A stretch of 64,000 nt of DNA from SIG77 sp045589595 (GTDB lineage Bacteria > Verrucomicrobiota > Lentisphaeria > Victivallales > UBA1829): the NCBI GenBank assembly GCA_045589595.1, contig JAZNPK010000002.1:124001-188000 (forward strand). Direction: 5' to 3'. The notes under the pieces were generated by a model. That model saw only the letters and a program-made list of their open reading frames with translations. It searched no databases and was not told the DNA's origin. Both the position numbers and the translations under genes were made by a program. Of this stretch, positions 52,647 to 61,790 are shown one piece after another. How positions within the stretch are numbered: position 1 is the stretch's first letter; each line of letters opens with the position of its first letter.

Positions 52647-53834
52647 TCAGAACGTTGCAGAGACAAAGAAGCAGACCATGCGGTCCAGAAAACTTTTGAA
52701 TTTTTTGATGAACCCGGACCGGTTCGGATGCGCTTCATGATCCCGCTTTTCGTCGAAAGTCTCCGCATATTTCCGCAACAGATCTTTCTGATCGTCGGTC
52801 AGTTTCTTGGGAACTTCGATGATGAAACGGACATGGTGCGAGCCGAAGGAACCGCGTCTGCGCAGAGAGGGCATTCCCTTTCCGGCAATACGCTGCATAT
52901 CGCCGTTCTGCGTTCCTGCGGGGACCATGAACTTGACCGGACCGTGAATGGTGGGGATATCCACTTCACCGCCCAGTGCGGCAATGGTGAACTTGATGGG
53001 GACTTCGCAGTAAATATCGTCTTCGTTCCGTTCAAAAAGATCGTGGTCGCGGACGGTGAGATCCACATAAAGATCGCCGTCTCTTCCGCCACGCAGACCG
53101 GGTTCGCCTTCCCCTGCAACACGCAGTCTGGAGCCGGTATCCACGCCGGGCGGGATATGGACTTCCACCGACCGTTTCGTGCGGATTTGTCCCGTGGCAT
53201 TACATTTTTTACAGGGCTTTTCGGGAACGGAACCGGAGCCGTGACATTCCGGACATTCCTGCATCATCGTAAAGAAGCCGTGGGAGACCCCCACCTGACC
53301 GCTGCCTTTACACCGTTTACAGGTGACCCGGATGCCGGATTCACAGCCGGTCCCTTTGCAGTCCGGACATTGTGCCATGCGTCTGAATTCCAGTTTTTTG
53401 GTGATCCCTTTGACAGCGTCCATAAAGTCGATTTCCAGCGGATAACGCAGGTCACTGCCCCGTTCCGGCGCGTTGGGATCACGCCGTCTTCCGCCGCCGC
53501 CGAAGAAGGATTCAAAACCGCCGCCGCCCCCTCCGCCGAAGAACTGATTGAAAATGTCGAAGGGATCGCTGCCGAAGCCGCCGCCCCCGCCTCGCGCACC
53601 GTTTCCGGTCACCGCATCTTCACCGAACTGGTCGTAAAGTTTGCGTTTTTCCGGATCGGAAAGGACATCGTACGCCTGAGCGATCTTCTTGAACTTTTCC
53701 TCGGCAGTCTTGTCGCCGGGATTTTTGTCCGGATGATATTTGACTGCAAGACGGCGGTACGCTTTTTTGATTTCGTTTTCGTCTGCGGTTACAGGGATTT
53801 CCAGCAGATCGTAGTATGCGGTATCGACAGCCAT
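52647..53834 (-). CDS. dnaJ: Chaperone protein DnaJ
   Basis: A 395-residue type A J-protein. The N-terminal J domain contains HPD at residues 34-36 ('VKYHPDKNPG'). A very Gly-rich G/F region (about 75-120) is followed by the zinc-finger domain with four CXXCXG repeats: 'CPDCKGTG', 'CKRCKGSG', 'CPECHGSG' and 'CKKCNATG' (the last with A for G). The C-terminal substrate-binding domains end normally with a short extra tail. It starts directly after the htpG stop with no gap. It works with DnaK, which is not in the window. Confidence 0.96.
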   Translation of the reverse strand: MAVDTAYYDLLEIPVTADENEIKKAYRRLAVKYHPDKNPGDKTAEEKFKKIAQAYDVLSDPEKRKLYDQFGEDAVTGNGARGGGGGFGSDPFDIFNQFFGGGGGGGFESFFGGGGRRRDPNAPERGSDLRYPLEIDFMDAVKGITKKLEFRRMAQCPDCKGTGCESGIRVTCKRCKGSGQVGVSHGFFTMMQECPECHGSGSVPEKPCKKCNATGQIRTKRSVEVHIPPGVDTGSRLRVAGEGEPGLRGGRDGDLYVDLTVRDHDLFERNEDDIYCEVPIKFTIAALGGEVDIPTIHGPVKFMVPAGTQNGDMQRIAGKGMPSLRRRGSFGSHHVRFIIEVPKKLTDDQKDLLRKYAETFDEKRDHEAHPNRSGFIKKFKSFLDRMVCFFVSATF

Positions 53835-55739
53835 TTATTCTGCACTCAATTCCTGTTTGATCGCATCTGTCATGAGCTGCACCGTACGGCGTGCGAATTT
53901 TGCCGGATCGGGCAGGGTGGCACCTTCACTGATCAATGCCTGATCATACAGCAGTTCCGCATAATCATTCAGAGAGGCGGCATCCGGATTTTTTCCGTAG
54001 AGATTTTTGAGGGACTGGATCAGAGGACTTTCCCCGTTCAGTTCCAGGATACGCTTGACTTCCGGACCTTCCTGTCCCATGGCTTTGAACAGACGCTGCA
54101 TGGATACAGACGGATCGTAAGCGTCGCCCACCAGACAGCAGGGGCTTTCCGTCAGACGGGAGGAGAAACGGACATCCTTGACTTTGTCTTCCAGTGCTTT
54201 CTTCAGAAATTCCACCAGTTCACGGTTGTCTTCTGTTTCTTTTTTCGTCTTTTCATCCAGTTCCTTCTGGACAGATTCATCGAATTTGACTTCACCCTTC
54301 AGGACAGATACAAGGTCTTTTTCCTCATACTTGCCGATGTCGTCCATAATGATCTCGTCCATCGGTTCATACAGGAACAGCACGTCATATCCCTGCTTGC
54401 GGAACATTTCCAGCTGCGGAGAGTGTTCCAGCGCCTCTTTCCGGTCGCCGGTGATGTAATAGACCGCCTTCTGTGTGGCGGGCATGGCATCGGAATATTC
54501 CTTGAGCGTGATCAGTTTGCCGGAATTCATGGATTCAAACAGCAGCAGATCCCGGAGTTTTTCCTTGTTGGCGTAATCCGTATGGACGCCGCCCTTGAGC
54601 ATGGGGTTGAATTCCTTGTAGAATTCTTCGTAGGCTTCGCGGTCCTTCGACAGCATCTTTTCCAGTTCGGAGAGGACGCGTTTGACAATGCTTTTGCCGA
54701 TCCGGGCGATCTGGGGATTGTCCTGCAAAGTTTCGCGGGACACATTCAGCGGCAGGTCACTGGAATCCACCACACCGGCAACGAAGTTCATATATTCCGG
54801 CAGCATACCGGGGCAGTTGTCTGTGATGAAGACCCGGCGGACATAAAGCTGTACCTGTTTGTGGTCCTTCATCATCCCCATACGGTAACTCATGGGCATT
54901 TTTCCGGCAATGAAAAGCAGCGCTTTGAATTCGGAAATACCTTCCGCGTGGAAATTGATCCGGCGTGCAGGTTTGCCGTAATCCTGAGAGATGTGCTGAT
55001 AGAACTGCTCGTATTCTTCCTCGGTCACTTCCGATTCGGGACGCAGCCAGATGGCTTTCATCGTGTTGAGCGTGCTGTCTTCCTCCACATCCTGATCCTC
55101 TTTTTTCACCGTGTGTTTCATACGGATGGGATATTCGATGAAGTCGGAATATTTCCGGACAAGGTCCGCCACGCGCCAATAATCCATGTATTCGGTGAAA
55201 TCGTCTTTCAGATAGAGGGTCACGCGGGTGCCGCAGCTGTCTTTGCTGATTTCCTCAACGGTAAATTCGTTCTGACCGTCACTGGTCCATTTCCACGCCT
55301 GTTCTTCGCCGTCCTTCCGGGTTTCCACCGTGACTCTGTCCGCCGCCATGAATGCGGAATAGAACCCGACACCGAACTGACCGATCAGTTCCGGCGCATT
55401 TTCGCCGCCGTTCTCTTTGGCTTTTGCCAGTGCTTCCGTGAAGGCTTTTGTGCCGGAGTGAGCAATGGTTCCCAGATTTTCCACCAGTTCTTCCCGGCTC
55501 ATACCGATGCCGTTGTCGGTGATCATCAGGGTTTTTGTGCCGGCATCGGCTTCGATCCGGATCTCCCAGTCCCGCGTGAGATCGGGATTGGTCAATGCCA
55601 GGAACCGTGCTTTGTCGATGGCGTCCGCCGCATTGGCAATGAGTTCACGCAGAAAAATATCTTTGTTGGAATAAACGGAATGGATGACCAGCGAAAGCAG
55701 TTCGCGGATCTCTGCTTTGAATTGAAGATTTTCAGCCAT
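53835..55739 (-). CDS. htpG: Chaperone protein HtpG (bacterial Hsp90)
   Basis: A 634-residue Hsp90. The N-terminal GHKL ATPase domain has 'FLRELIANAADAIDKARFLAL' (catalytic Glu and Asn), 'ITDNGIGMSREELVENLGTIAHSGTKAF' and 'LIGQFGVGFYSAFMAADRVTVETR'. The middle domain includes 'RVFITDNCPGMLPEYMNFVAGVVDSSDLPLNVSRETLQ' with the conserved Arg. Length is typical for HtpG. It starts 24 bp after the FmdB gene and abuts dnaJ, forming a folding-related operon. Confidence 0.97.
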   Translation of the reverse strand: MAENLQFKAEIRELLSLVIHSVYSNKDIFLRELIANAADAIDKARFLALTNPDLTRDWEIRIEADAGTKTLMITDNGIGMSREELVENLGTIAHSGTKAFTEALAKAKENGGENAPELIGQFGVGFYSAFMAADRVTVETRKDGEEQAWKWTSDGQNEFTVEEISKDSCGTRVTLYLKDDFTEYMDYWRVADLVRKYSDFIEYPIRMKHTVKKEDQDVEEDSTLNTMKAIWLRPESEVTEEEYEQFYQHISQDYGKPARRINFHAEGISEFKALLFIAGKMPMSYRMGMMKDHKQVQLYVRRVFITDNCPGMLPEYMNFVAGVVDSSDLPLNVSRETLQDNPQIARIGKSIVKRVLSELEKMLSKDREAYEEFYKEFNPMLKGGVHTDYANKEKLRDLLLFESMNSGKLITLKEYSDAMPATQKAVYYITGDRKEALEHSPQLEMFRKQGYDVLFLYEPMDEIIMDDIGKYEEKDLVSVLKGEVKFDESVQKELDEKTKKETEDNRELVEFLKKALEDKVKDVRFSSRLTESPCCLVGDAYDPSVSMQRLFKAMGQEGPEVKRILELNGESPLIQSLKNLYGKNPDAASLNDYAELLYDQALISEGATLPDPAKFARRTVQLMTDAIKQELSAE

Positions 55740-55763
55740 AATAGAATTTCCTTCTTTTTATCG

Positions 55764-56030
55764 TTAAGAGTTGTGTTTGCAGGCACAGTCGCCGGAACAG
55801 GTATGGGCGTGTTCACAGGCGGGGGCTTTGGAGGGAGATGCACTGTTGTGTGCGTAATCGGTGCAATAGAAACCGCTGCCTTTGAAAATCAGCCCCGCAC
55901 CGGTTCCGATCTTGCGTTTCAGGGTTTCTTTCTGACATTCCGGACAGGTTGTCAGGTGTGCGTCCGACATCTTCTGGAATTTACGGAATTCAAAACCGCA
56001 TTCCTGACAGACATATTCATAAGTAGGCAT
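55764..56030 (-). CDS. FmdB-family zinc-ribbon protein
   Basis: An 88-residue small protein. The N-terminal FmdB zinc ribbon is 'MPTYEYVCQECGFEFRKFQKM' followed by 'CPECQKETLKRKIG'; the two CxxC pairs bind zinc. 'GAGLIFKGSGFYCTDY' is the conserved core of the family. A His/Cys-rich C-terminus 'CEHAHTCSGDCACKHNS' adds six more cysteines or histidines. The family was named as a putative regulator in methylotrophs, but its role is unclear. It leads htpG and dnaJ, hinting at a stress-linked role. Sequence upstream has a TATATT (56123-56118) with no good -35. Confidence 0.85.
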   Translation of the reverse strand: MPTYEYVCQECGFEFRKFQKMSDAHLTTCPECQKETLKRKIGTGAGLIFKGSGFYCTDYAHNSASPSKAPACEHAHTCSGDCACKHNS

Positions 56031-56212
56031 GATTCAGACCTTTCTTTTCTTCTTTGTTCTGTTGACATCATCCCGTTTTATAAGCAAAATGTATGCCATT
56101 TTCAGAGCGTTTTATGTAATATAAAAGAGTTTCAATAAGTTACGGATCGTCGTGTTCCGGTTGTGTCAGGCGCGGTGTGTCAGAATGTCACGCTTTGCTG
56201 CGTCGCATTGTG

Positions 56213-57127
56213 TCACTGCTGCTGTTTGGAGATGGCATAAAGCGTCATGGCGCAGACCATCAGAACTGCCATGATGAAACGGCGGATCCATGCGCTTCTG
56301 CCCACGCGCGGCTCGTATTGTGAAAATCCCCAACGGAGCAGAAGGACCCCCAGCAGAACTGAAATGACGCCCCGCGCCGATTGCAGAATGGTCCCGAAGA
56401 TCACCCCCATACTGTTGAAACAGTCGAACAGGAACAGCAGGGATATGAACCAGCAGAGCCCGTAAGGCGCGGAATCCAGCATGGTTTTCCAGCGGAATGG
56501 AACGACCCGGAACACCATCATCGGCACCATAGTGATCCCGGGCAGCAATGCCAGAAGGGATGTACAGGCGAAGGATGTGAACAGACGGTTTTCGCCGTCG
56601 ATCATCGTGAAGACGTGGGCTCCCGCCAAATCGCTCATCGAATAGCCCAGCAGGGTCAGAAACAGCCAGAATCCCGCTTTTGCCGTAATGTGTCCGCCGG
56701 TGAAATTCATCCCGACAGCCGCCACTGTCGCCAACAGGATCGCCGTCCATTGCAGCCAGGAGATGGTATGACCGAAAAAGATCATGCAGATCATACCCAG
56801 CATGGCGATCTTGAGTCCCAGCAGACTGGACAGACGGGATGCCTCCAGCAGTTTCAGCGTCTGGAAAAAAGCAAAATTCGCCAACATGCCGATGAGAGAC
56901 GCCCCCAGCACGAAAACAAGATTCCGCCAGTGCAGTACCCCGCCTTCCATCCCGTATTTATCGTGGATCAGCAGAAGAAGCACCGCCCCCAGCAGCCCCT
57001 GAAAGATCTGGGCATTGACCGTCAGCTGGAAAGCACTGCCGTGGATCAGCATGAACCGTTTGGAAAAAATATAGGATGTTGACATCAGTAATGCGGCAGT
57101 CAGACCGCAGAAAATACCGTACGCCAT
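56213..57127 (-). CDS. EamA/DMT-superfamily transporter
   Basis: A 304-residue protein with ten predicted membrane helices in two repeated EamA halves ('FCGLTAALLMSTSYIFSKRFMLIHG' and 'WLFLTLLGYSMSDLAGAHVFTMI'). 'GTILQSARGVISVLLGVLLLRWG' close to the C-terminus is a typical DMT helix 8-9 segment. Members export or import amino acids, sugars or metabolites; the substrate is not evident. It is a single gene with a promoter at 57165-57193. The region after it up to 56160 holds three copies of TGTGTCA and nothing else obvious. Confidence 0.85.
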   Translation of the reverse strand: MAYGIFCGLTAALLMSTSYIFSKRFMLIHGSAFQLTVNAQIFQGLLGAVLLLLIHDKYGMEGGVLHWRNLVFVLGASLIGMLANFAFFQTLKLLEASRLSSLLGLKIAMLGMICMIFFGHTISWLQWTAILLATVAAVGMNFTGGHITAKAGFWLFLTLLGYSMSDLAGAHVFTMIDGENRLFTSFACTSLLALLPGITMVPMMVFRVVPFRWKTMLDSAPYGLCWFISLLFLFDCFNSMGVIFGTILQSARGVISVLLGVLLLRWGFSQYEPRVGRSAWIRRFIMAVLMVCAMTLYAISKQQQ

Positions 57128-57164
57128 AGAGAATGAACCTTTCCTGCTTGTATTTTATCCTTAT

Positions 57165-57193
57165 AATATACACGGTGCGCGTCAAATTGCGAA
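57165..57193 (-). promoter_or_regulatory. Probable promoter of the DMT transporter gene
   Basis: Minus strand -10 TATATT (57170-57165), weak -35 TTCGCA (57193-57188), 17-bp spacer. Confidence 0.45.
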
Positions 57194-57231
57194 CCGGATC
57201 ATGATTCTTTCCGCTTTTTTTACAAATTCCC

Positions 57232-57260
57232 TTGCTTTTTTGTCATTCTGACATTATAAT
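57232..57260 (+). promoter_or_regulatory. Promoter of the DUF1846-pta unit
   Basis: -35 TTGCTT (57232-57237), 17 bp, consensus -10 TATAAT (57255-57260). Confidence 0.65.
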
Positions 57261-57313
57261 ATATCTCTGATATGTTTTAAAATAAACCGGTATCAGCATA
57301 CTTTACAGGACAC

Positions 57314-58828
57314 ATGAACACCATCGGCTTTGACAATGATTTGTATCTCCGGCAGCAGTCGGAAGAGATCCTCCAGCGGGCGGCACGCTTCGACAACAAA
57401 CTGTATCTGGAGTTCGGTGGGAAACTGGCGTACGATTTTCACGCGGCGCGCATTCTTCCCGGCTTCGATCCCAATGTGAAACTCCAACTCCTGCAGCGTC
57501 TGAAAGACAAAATCGATGTGGTGATCTGTATTTATGCGGGCGATATCGAACGCAAAAAAATGCGGGCGGATTTCGGGATCGCTTACGATGCCGATACCAT
57601 GCGGATCATCGACAACCTCCGGGACCGGGAGATCTGTGTCAAGGCAGTTGTTGTGACGCGTTACGATGATCACCCCGCCGTCAACAGTTTCATCACCAAG
57701 CTGGAACGCCGCGGTATCCGCGTGTACAAACACCGGGCGATCAAAGGTTATCCCGCCGATGTGGATCTGATCGTCAGCGAAAACGGTTACGGTGCCAATG
57801 AATACATCGAAACCGATAAACCCATTGTCATTGTCACCGGACCCGGACCCAGCAGCGGAAAAATGGCGACCTGTCTTTCGCAGGTCTATCACGATCATCT
57901 CCGCGGTGTGGCTGCCGGTTATGCAAAGTTTGAAACATTCCCCGTGTGGAATCTGCCGCTGCATCACCCCGTGAATATTGCTTATGAAGCCGCCACCGCC
58001 GACATCGGTGATGTGAATATGGTGGACTCCTTCCATCTGCAGGCGACCGGTGTCCAGACGGTCAATTACAACCGGGATATTGCGATCTTTCCGGTTGTCC
58101 GCCGGATCTGCGAACGGATCATGGGCAAGGATCAGGCGTACATCTCCCCCACGGATATGGGCGTCAACCGCGTCGGTTTCGCCATCAGCGATGATGCAGT
58201 TGTCTGCGAAGCATCGAAACAGGAAGTCATCCGCCGTTATTTCCGGTATCGCTGCGAATACGCACTGGGTGCCGCCGATCAGGCGACCATCGACCGGATC
58301 AAAGTCCTGATGGACAACCTTGATATTCAGGAAGAGGATCGGGCAGTTGTTGCTCCGGCACGGAAGGCGGCGGAAGACGCTGCCGCCACGCCCGGCAAAG
58401 GCAACGAAGGCAATTTCTGCGGCGCAGCTCTGGAACTGCCGGACGGAACGATTGTCACCGGAAAAAATTCTCCGCTGTTCCATGCGGCAGCCAGTTGTAT
58501 TCTCAATGCCATCAAAGCCGTTGCACAGTTGCCGGATGAAATGCTGATCGCTCCGGCGGTCATTGATTCCGTATCTCATTTGAAACACGATATTCTGAAC
58601 ATCCGCCGGGTCAGTCTGGACGTGGAGGAAACGCTGATCGCCCTTTCCGTCAGTTCGGCAAGTGATCCCACTGCGAATCTGGCAATGAATCAACTTTGCA
58701 AATTGCGCGGGTGTGAAATGCACATTTCCCACATGCCGTCGCCCGGCGATGAAGCCGGTCTGCGGAAACTCGGGATCAATGTGACCTGCGATCCGAAATT
58801 TGCCAGCCGCGATCTTTTTGTCGGCTGA
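57314..58828 (+). CDS. DUF1846 domain protein
   Basis: A 504-residue cytoplasmic protein of the DUF1846 family, which is about this length throughout. Recognisable stretches are 'YLEFGGKLAYDFHAARILPGFDPN', 'DVVICIYAGDIERKKMRADFGIAYDADT', 'IVTGPGPSSGKMATCLSQVYHD' (P-loop-like 'GPGPSSGKMAT'), 'FPVWNLPLHHPVNIAYEAATADI' and 'RVSLDVEETLIAL'. The family is seen in many anaerobes and is structurally linked to kinase/deaminase-like folds, but no reaction is known. It precedes pta by 61 bp and may share its promoter. Confidence 0.87.
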   Translation: MNTIGFDNDLYLRQQSEEILQRAARFDNKLYLEFGGKLAYDFHAARILPGFDPNVKLQLLQRLKDKIDVVICIYAGDIERKKMRADFGIAYDADTMRIIDNLRDREICVKAVVVTRYDDHPAVNSFITKLERRGIRVYKHRAIKGYPADVDLIVSENGYGANEYIETDKPIVIVTGPGPSSGKMATCLSQVYHDHLRGVAAGYAKFETFPVWNLPLHHPVNIAYEAATADIGDVNMVDSFHLQATGVQTVNYNRDIAIFPVVRRICERIMGKDQAYISPTDMGVNRVGFAISDDAVVCEASKQEVIRRYFRYRCEYALGAADQATIDRIKVLMDNLDIQEEDRAVVAPARKAAEDAAATPGKGNEGNFCGAALELPDGTIVTGKNSPLFHAAASCILNAIKAVAQLPDEMLIAPAVIDSVSHLKHDILNIRRVSLDVEETLIALSVSSASDPTANLAMNQLCKLRGCEMHISHMPSPGDEAGLRKLGINVTCDPKFASRDLFVG

Positions 58829-58889
58829 AGAACGAAACGCTTTTTTACTACTTTTACATCAACTCAACCATAAGAAAGGAAAGTCAATC

Positions 58890-59909
58890 ATGGCTGAAAC
58901 AGTTCTGGACACCATTCGCGCAAAAGCGAAGTCCCTGGGCAGAAAAGTCTGCCTGACAGAAAGCGACGACCCCCGCAATCTGGCGGCTGCCGCAAAACTC
59001 GTGGAAAAAGGTTATGCAAAACCCGTACTCGTCGGTGACGAAGATGCGATCCGCAAACTTGCAGCGGAAAACAATATTGATCTGACCGGAGTGGAAATCG
59101 CGGACGTGCTGAAAAGCCCCAATCTCCAGAAGTACATCGATACGGTTGTGGAAATCCGCAAAAACAAAGGTCTCACCCCCGAACAGGCGCGTGAATGGCT
59201 GAAAGATACCTGTGTGTTCTCCGCAGCCATGGTTTGTGCAGGTGATGCTCACGGCTATGTGTCCGGCGGCGGCAATCCCAAAGGCTACAACCACAATACC
59301 GCCCAGAAAACGAAACCTGCTCTCCAGCTCTTCAAGACGGCTCCGGGCAACTCCATCGCATCCGCATTTTTCATTATGCAGATGCCCGATGACCGCTTCG
59401 GTTACAACGGCGTTATGTTCTACGCGGACTGCGGTCTGAACATCAACCCCAATGCCGATCAGCTCGCCGAAATCGCTGTCACCACGGCTAAAACCTTCCG
59501 TCAGTACACCGGTGCTGAACCGAAAGTTGCCATGATCAGCTGTTCTACCAAGGGCTCTGCCAAAGATCCCATCATCGAAAAAGTTGTGGAAGCGACCGCC
59601 AAAGCTCAGGCAATGGCTCCGGATATGCTCATCGACGGCGAAATGCAGTTTGATGCTGCGCTTCTGCCTTCCATCGCGGAAAAGAAAGCACCCGGTTCTC
59701 CGGTTGCCGGTCAGGCGAACGTGTTTGTGTTCCCCGATCTGAACTGCGGCAACACCATGTACAAGGCAACGGAACGCCTTGCGGGTGCTACTGCCATCGG
59801 TCCCCTGATCCAGGGACTCCGCAGACCCTTTACCGATGTTTCCCGCGGCTGCTCCGTGGATGACATCGTGGACTGCGCAGCTGTTGCCGCCATTACGGAA
59901 TGGGCATAA
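58890..59909 (+). CDS. pta: Phosphate acetyltransferase
   Basis: A 339-residue short-form Pta that converts acetyl-CoA and phosphate to acetyl phosphate and CoA. The ATG at 58890 follows AAGGAAAG. Core motifs: 'TESDDPRNLAAAAKLVEKGYAKPVLVGDEDAI', 'FSAAMVCAGDAHGYVSGG', 'VMFYADCGLNINPNADQLAEIAVTTAKTFRQYTGAEPKVAMISCSTKGSA' and 'VFPDLNCGNTMYKATERLAGATAIGPLIQG'. No acetate kinase gene is adjacent. A strong terminator follows. Acetate formation would fit a fermentative gut anaerobe. Confidence 0.95.
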   Translation: MAETVLDTIRAKAKSLGRKVCLTESDDPRNLAAAAKLVEKGYAKPVLVGDEDAIRKLAAENNIDLTGVEIADVLKSPNLQKYIDTVVEIRKNKGLTPEQAREWLKDTCVFSAAMVCAGDAHGYVSGGGNPKGYNHNTAQKTKPALQLFKTAPGNSIASAFFIMQMPDDRFGYNGVMFYADCGLNINPNADQLAEIAVTTAKTFRQYTGAEPKVAMISCSTKGSAKDPIIEKVVEATAKAQAMAPDMLIDGEMQFDAALLPSIAEKKAPGSPVAGQANVFVFPDLNCGNTMYKATERLAGATAIGPLIQGLRRPFTDVSRGCSVDDIVDCAAVAAITEWA

Positions 59910-59949
59910 GCTGACAACGGCTTGATCCAAAGCGATTTTTGATCCATAA

Positions 59950-59984
59950 ATGGGTCCGGTTCAAACGCCGGACTCATTTTTTTT
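59950..59984 (+). terminator. Rho-independent terminator of pta
   Basis: 10-bp stem with one G·U pair (59950-59959 with 59968-59977), 8-nt loop, followed by a run of eight T. Confidence 0.85.
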
Positions 59985-60005
59985 GCGGAATATTTGCAGA
60001 CCGAT

Positions 60006-60034
60006 TTGATTTTTGACCGGATTTGTGATATTAT
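60006..60034 (+). promoter_or_regulatory. Promoter of the sialate O-acetylesterase-like gene
   Basis: -35 TTGATT (60006-60011), 17 bp, -10 TATTAT (60029-60034). Confidence 0.55.
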
Positions 60035-60090
60035 TGCAAATACAATCGTAAAACTTTTTACCACAATCACATTTGAAAGGAATGTCGAAC

Positions 60091-61695
60091 ATGTCATTCA
60101 AAAACGCCTGTATGCTTCTGTGCGCGGGTATCATCGGATTCGCTCCGGCTGCTTATGCCGCAGTGAAAACGAGTACGGTCTTCAACAATCACATGGTACT
60201 GCAGCGGGAAACACAGGTTCCGGTGTGGGGAACGGCGGATCCGGGCGAAGAAGTCACGGTCACATTTGCCGGACAGACCGTGAGCGGAAAAGCGGACGCA
60301 AATGGCGATTGGTCCGTAACGCTTCAGCCCATGAAAGTCAATGCCGCAGGTTCCGATATGGTGATCAAAGGCACCAACACCATCACCTACAAAGATATTC
60401 TGGTGGGAGATGTCTGGCTTTGCGGCGGTCAATCCAATATGGAAATGACATTCCGTTGGGGAATCCTTGACGGTGCAAAATTTATGGAGGAAGCCGGTAA
60501 ATATCCCCAGATCCGTCATATCAAATTTACCAAAGTCAATGCAGCGTTCCCGCTGAAAAATCCTTATGTTTCACCCTGGACGGTCTGTTCAAAAGAAAAC
60601 ATTTCGGGCTATACGGCAGCCGGATATTTCTTTGCGCGCCGTCTTGTGGAGGAAACCGGTATTCCCATCGGTATTCTGGACAACAACTGGAGCGGCAGCA
60701 AAATCGAAAATTTCCTGGCTGATGCTCCGTTCAAAACGGCGTTTGTCCCCGCAAACAAAGAGGAAGAACAGATCAAACCCTGGTTTGACAGCATTCAGAA
60801 ACGTGTTGAGACGTTTGATATGACCAATCCGGAATCCCGCAAAAAAATGCTGAAAGTCATTGACAACTACCGTGAATATGCGGAAAAAGCATCCGCGCAG
60901 GTCAATGCCGGAAAAATTCCTGAAGAAGTCCCGATGACTGCAATAACTCATCCCGGCAACAAAATCGCATGGAATGCCATGATGGCACCCATTGTCCGTT
61001 TCCCCATTACCGGCGCGATCTGGTATCAGGGCTGTTCCAATGGCGTTGACGGTGAACTTTACTACTACAAACAGAAAGCCCTCATCGAAAGTTGGCGGGC
61101 AGCATGGAAAAAAGATTTTCCGTTCTACATTGTGCAGCTTGCCGCATACACACCGGCAACGGATGATCCCGCCGGCGGTAACGGCTATGCCCGGATCCGT
61201 GAAGCCCAGCGCCGCGCATTGACGCTTCCCAAAACGGGTTTGGCTTGCGCGATCGATATCGGCATGGAACGGGATATCCACCCCAAGAACAAGCAGGATG
61301 TGGGCGAGCGTCTGGCACTCTGGGCGCTGCGCGATCTCTACGGAAAGAAAGATCTGGAAGTCTCCGGTCCTCTGTTCAAATCCATGAAAGTCGAAGGCAA
61401 TGCCGTGCGTATCTCCTTTGATCACGCCAAAGGGCTCTGCACCGCCGACAAAAAAGGATACGCGGCTCCGGTTCCCACACCGGGTACTGCGCCCCGCCAT
61501 TTTGCCGTTGCCGGAGCTGACAACGTCTGGCATTGGGCGGATGCAAAAATCGATGGCGAAGAAATCGTCCTGACCAGCAAAAATGTAGCTGCTCCCGTGG
61601 CGGTCCGCTATGCCTACCGCGCTTATCCTGCGGGCGTGAACGTTTACAACGCTGCAGGTCTGCCCATGGTTCCGTTTTATGAAAAAGTGAAGTAA
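60091..61695 (+). CDS. Secreted sialate O-acetylesterase-like SASA-family esterase
   Basis: A 534-residue exported esterase. The start at 60091 lies 9 bp after GAAAGGA; alternative starts at 60073 (TTG) and 60082 are less likely. Signal peptide is at about residues 1-23. The N-terminal beta-domain 'MVLQRETQVPVWGTADPGEEVTVTFAGQTV' is typical of SIAE/CE20-like enzymes. The catalytic block 'LCGGQSNMEMTF' has the nucleophile Ser115; 'AIWYQGCSN' and 'DIHPKNKQDVGERLA' (His397) complete the site. Such enzymes remove O-acetyl groups from sialic acids or plant xyloglucans, consistent with host or dietary glycan use. The gene stands alone. Confidence 0.88.
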   Translation: MSFKNACMLLCAGIIGFAPAAYAAVKTSTVFNNHMVLQRETQVPVWGTADPGEEVTVTFAGQTVSGKADANGDWSVTLQPMKVNAAGSDMVIKGTNTITYKDILVGDVWLCGGQSNMEMTFRWGILDGAKFMEEAGKYPQIRHIKFTKVNAAFPLKNPYVSPWTVCSKENISGYTAAGYFFARRLVEETGIPIGILDNNWSGSKIENFLADAPFKTAFVPANKEEEQIKPWFDSIQKRVETFDMTNPESRKKMLKVIDNYREYAEKASAQVNAGKIPEEVPMTAITHPGNKIAWNAMMAPIVRFPITGAIWYQGCSNGVDGELYYYKQKALIESWRAAWKKDFPFYIVQLAAYTPATDDPAGGNGYARIREAQRRALTLPKTGLACAIDIGMERDIHPKNKQDVGERLALWALRDLYGKKDLEVSGPLFKSMKVEGNAVRISFDHAKGLCTADKKGYAAPVPTPGTAPRHFAVAGADNVWHWADAKIDGEEIVLTSKNVAAPVAVRYAYRAYPAGVNVYNAAGLPMVPFYEKVK

Positions 61696-61717
61696 AACGG
61701 TTCTCACGCATCAACGG

Positions 61718-61757
61718 AAAAACCTCCATGCTCCCTGCGGATCATGGAGGTTTTTTT
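61718..61757 (+). terminator. Rho-independent terminator of the O-acetylesterase-like gene
   Basis: Stem AACCTCCATG/CATGGAGGTT extended by A/T pairs (61718-61730 with 61743-61755), a 12-nt loop, and a run of seven T (61751-61757). Confidence 0.85.
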
Positions 61758-61790
61758 ATGCCCGGGAAATTTCACGCACGGTGTTTGCGG

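Noticed and set aside
52596..56138. A plus-strand open frame of 1180 codons opposite dnaJ, htpG and the FmdB gene
   Set aside because: It is fully antisense to three well-identified genes, has a Phe/Arg/Gln-rich shadow composition, no ribosome site and no recognisable motif. It arises because the real genes avoid certain codons.
56160..56215. Three TGTGTCA copies after the DMT transporter as a direct-repeat array or CRISPR remnant
   Set aside because: The units are only 7 bp with uneven spacing (14 and 33 bp) and one is part of the coding end; no spacers or cas genes are present.
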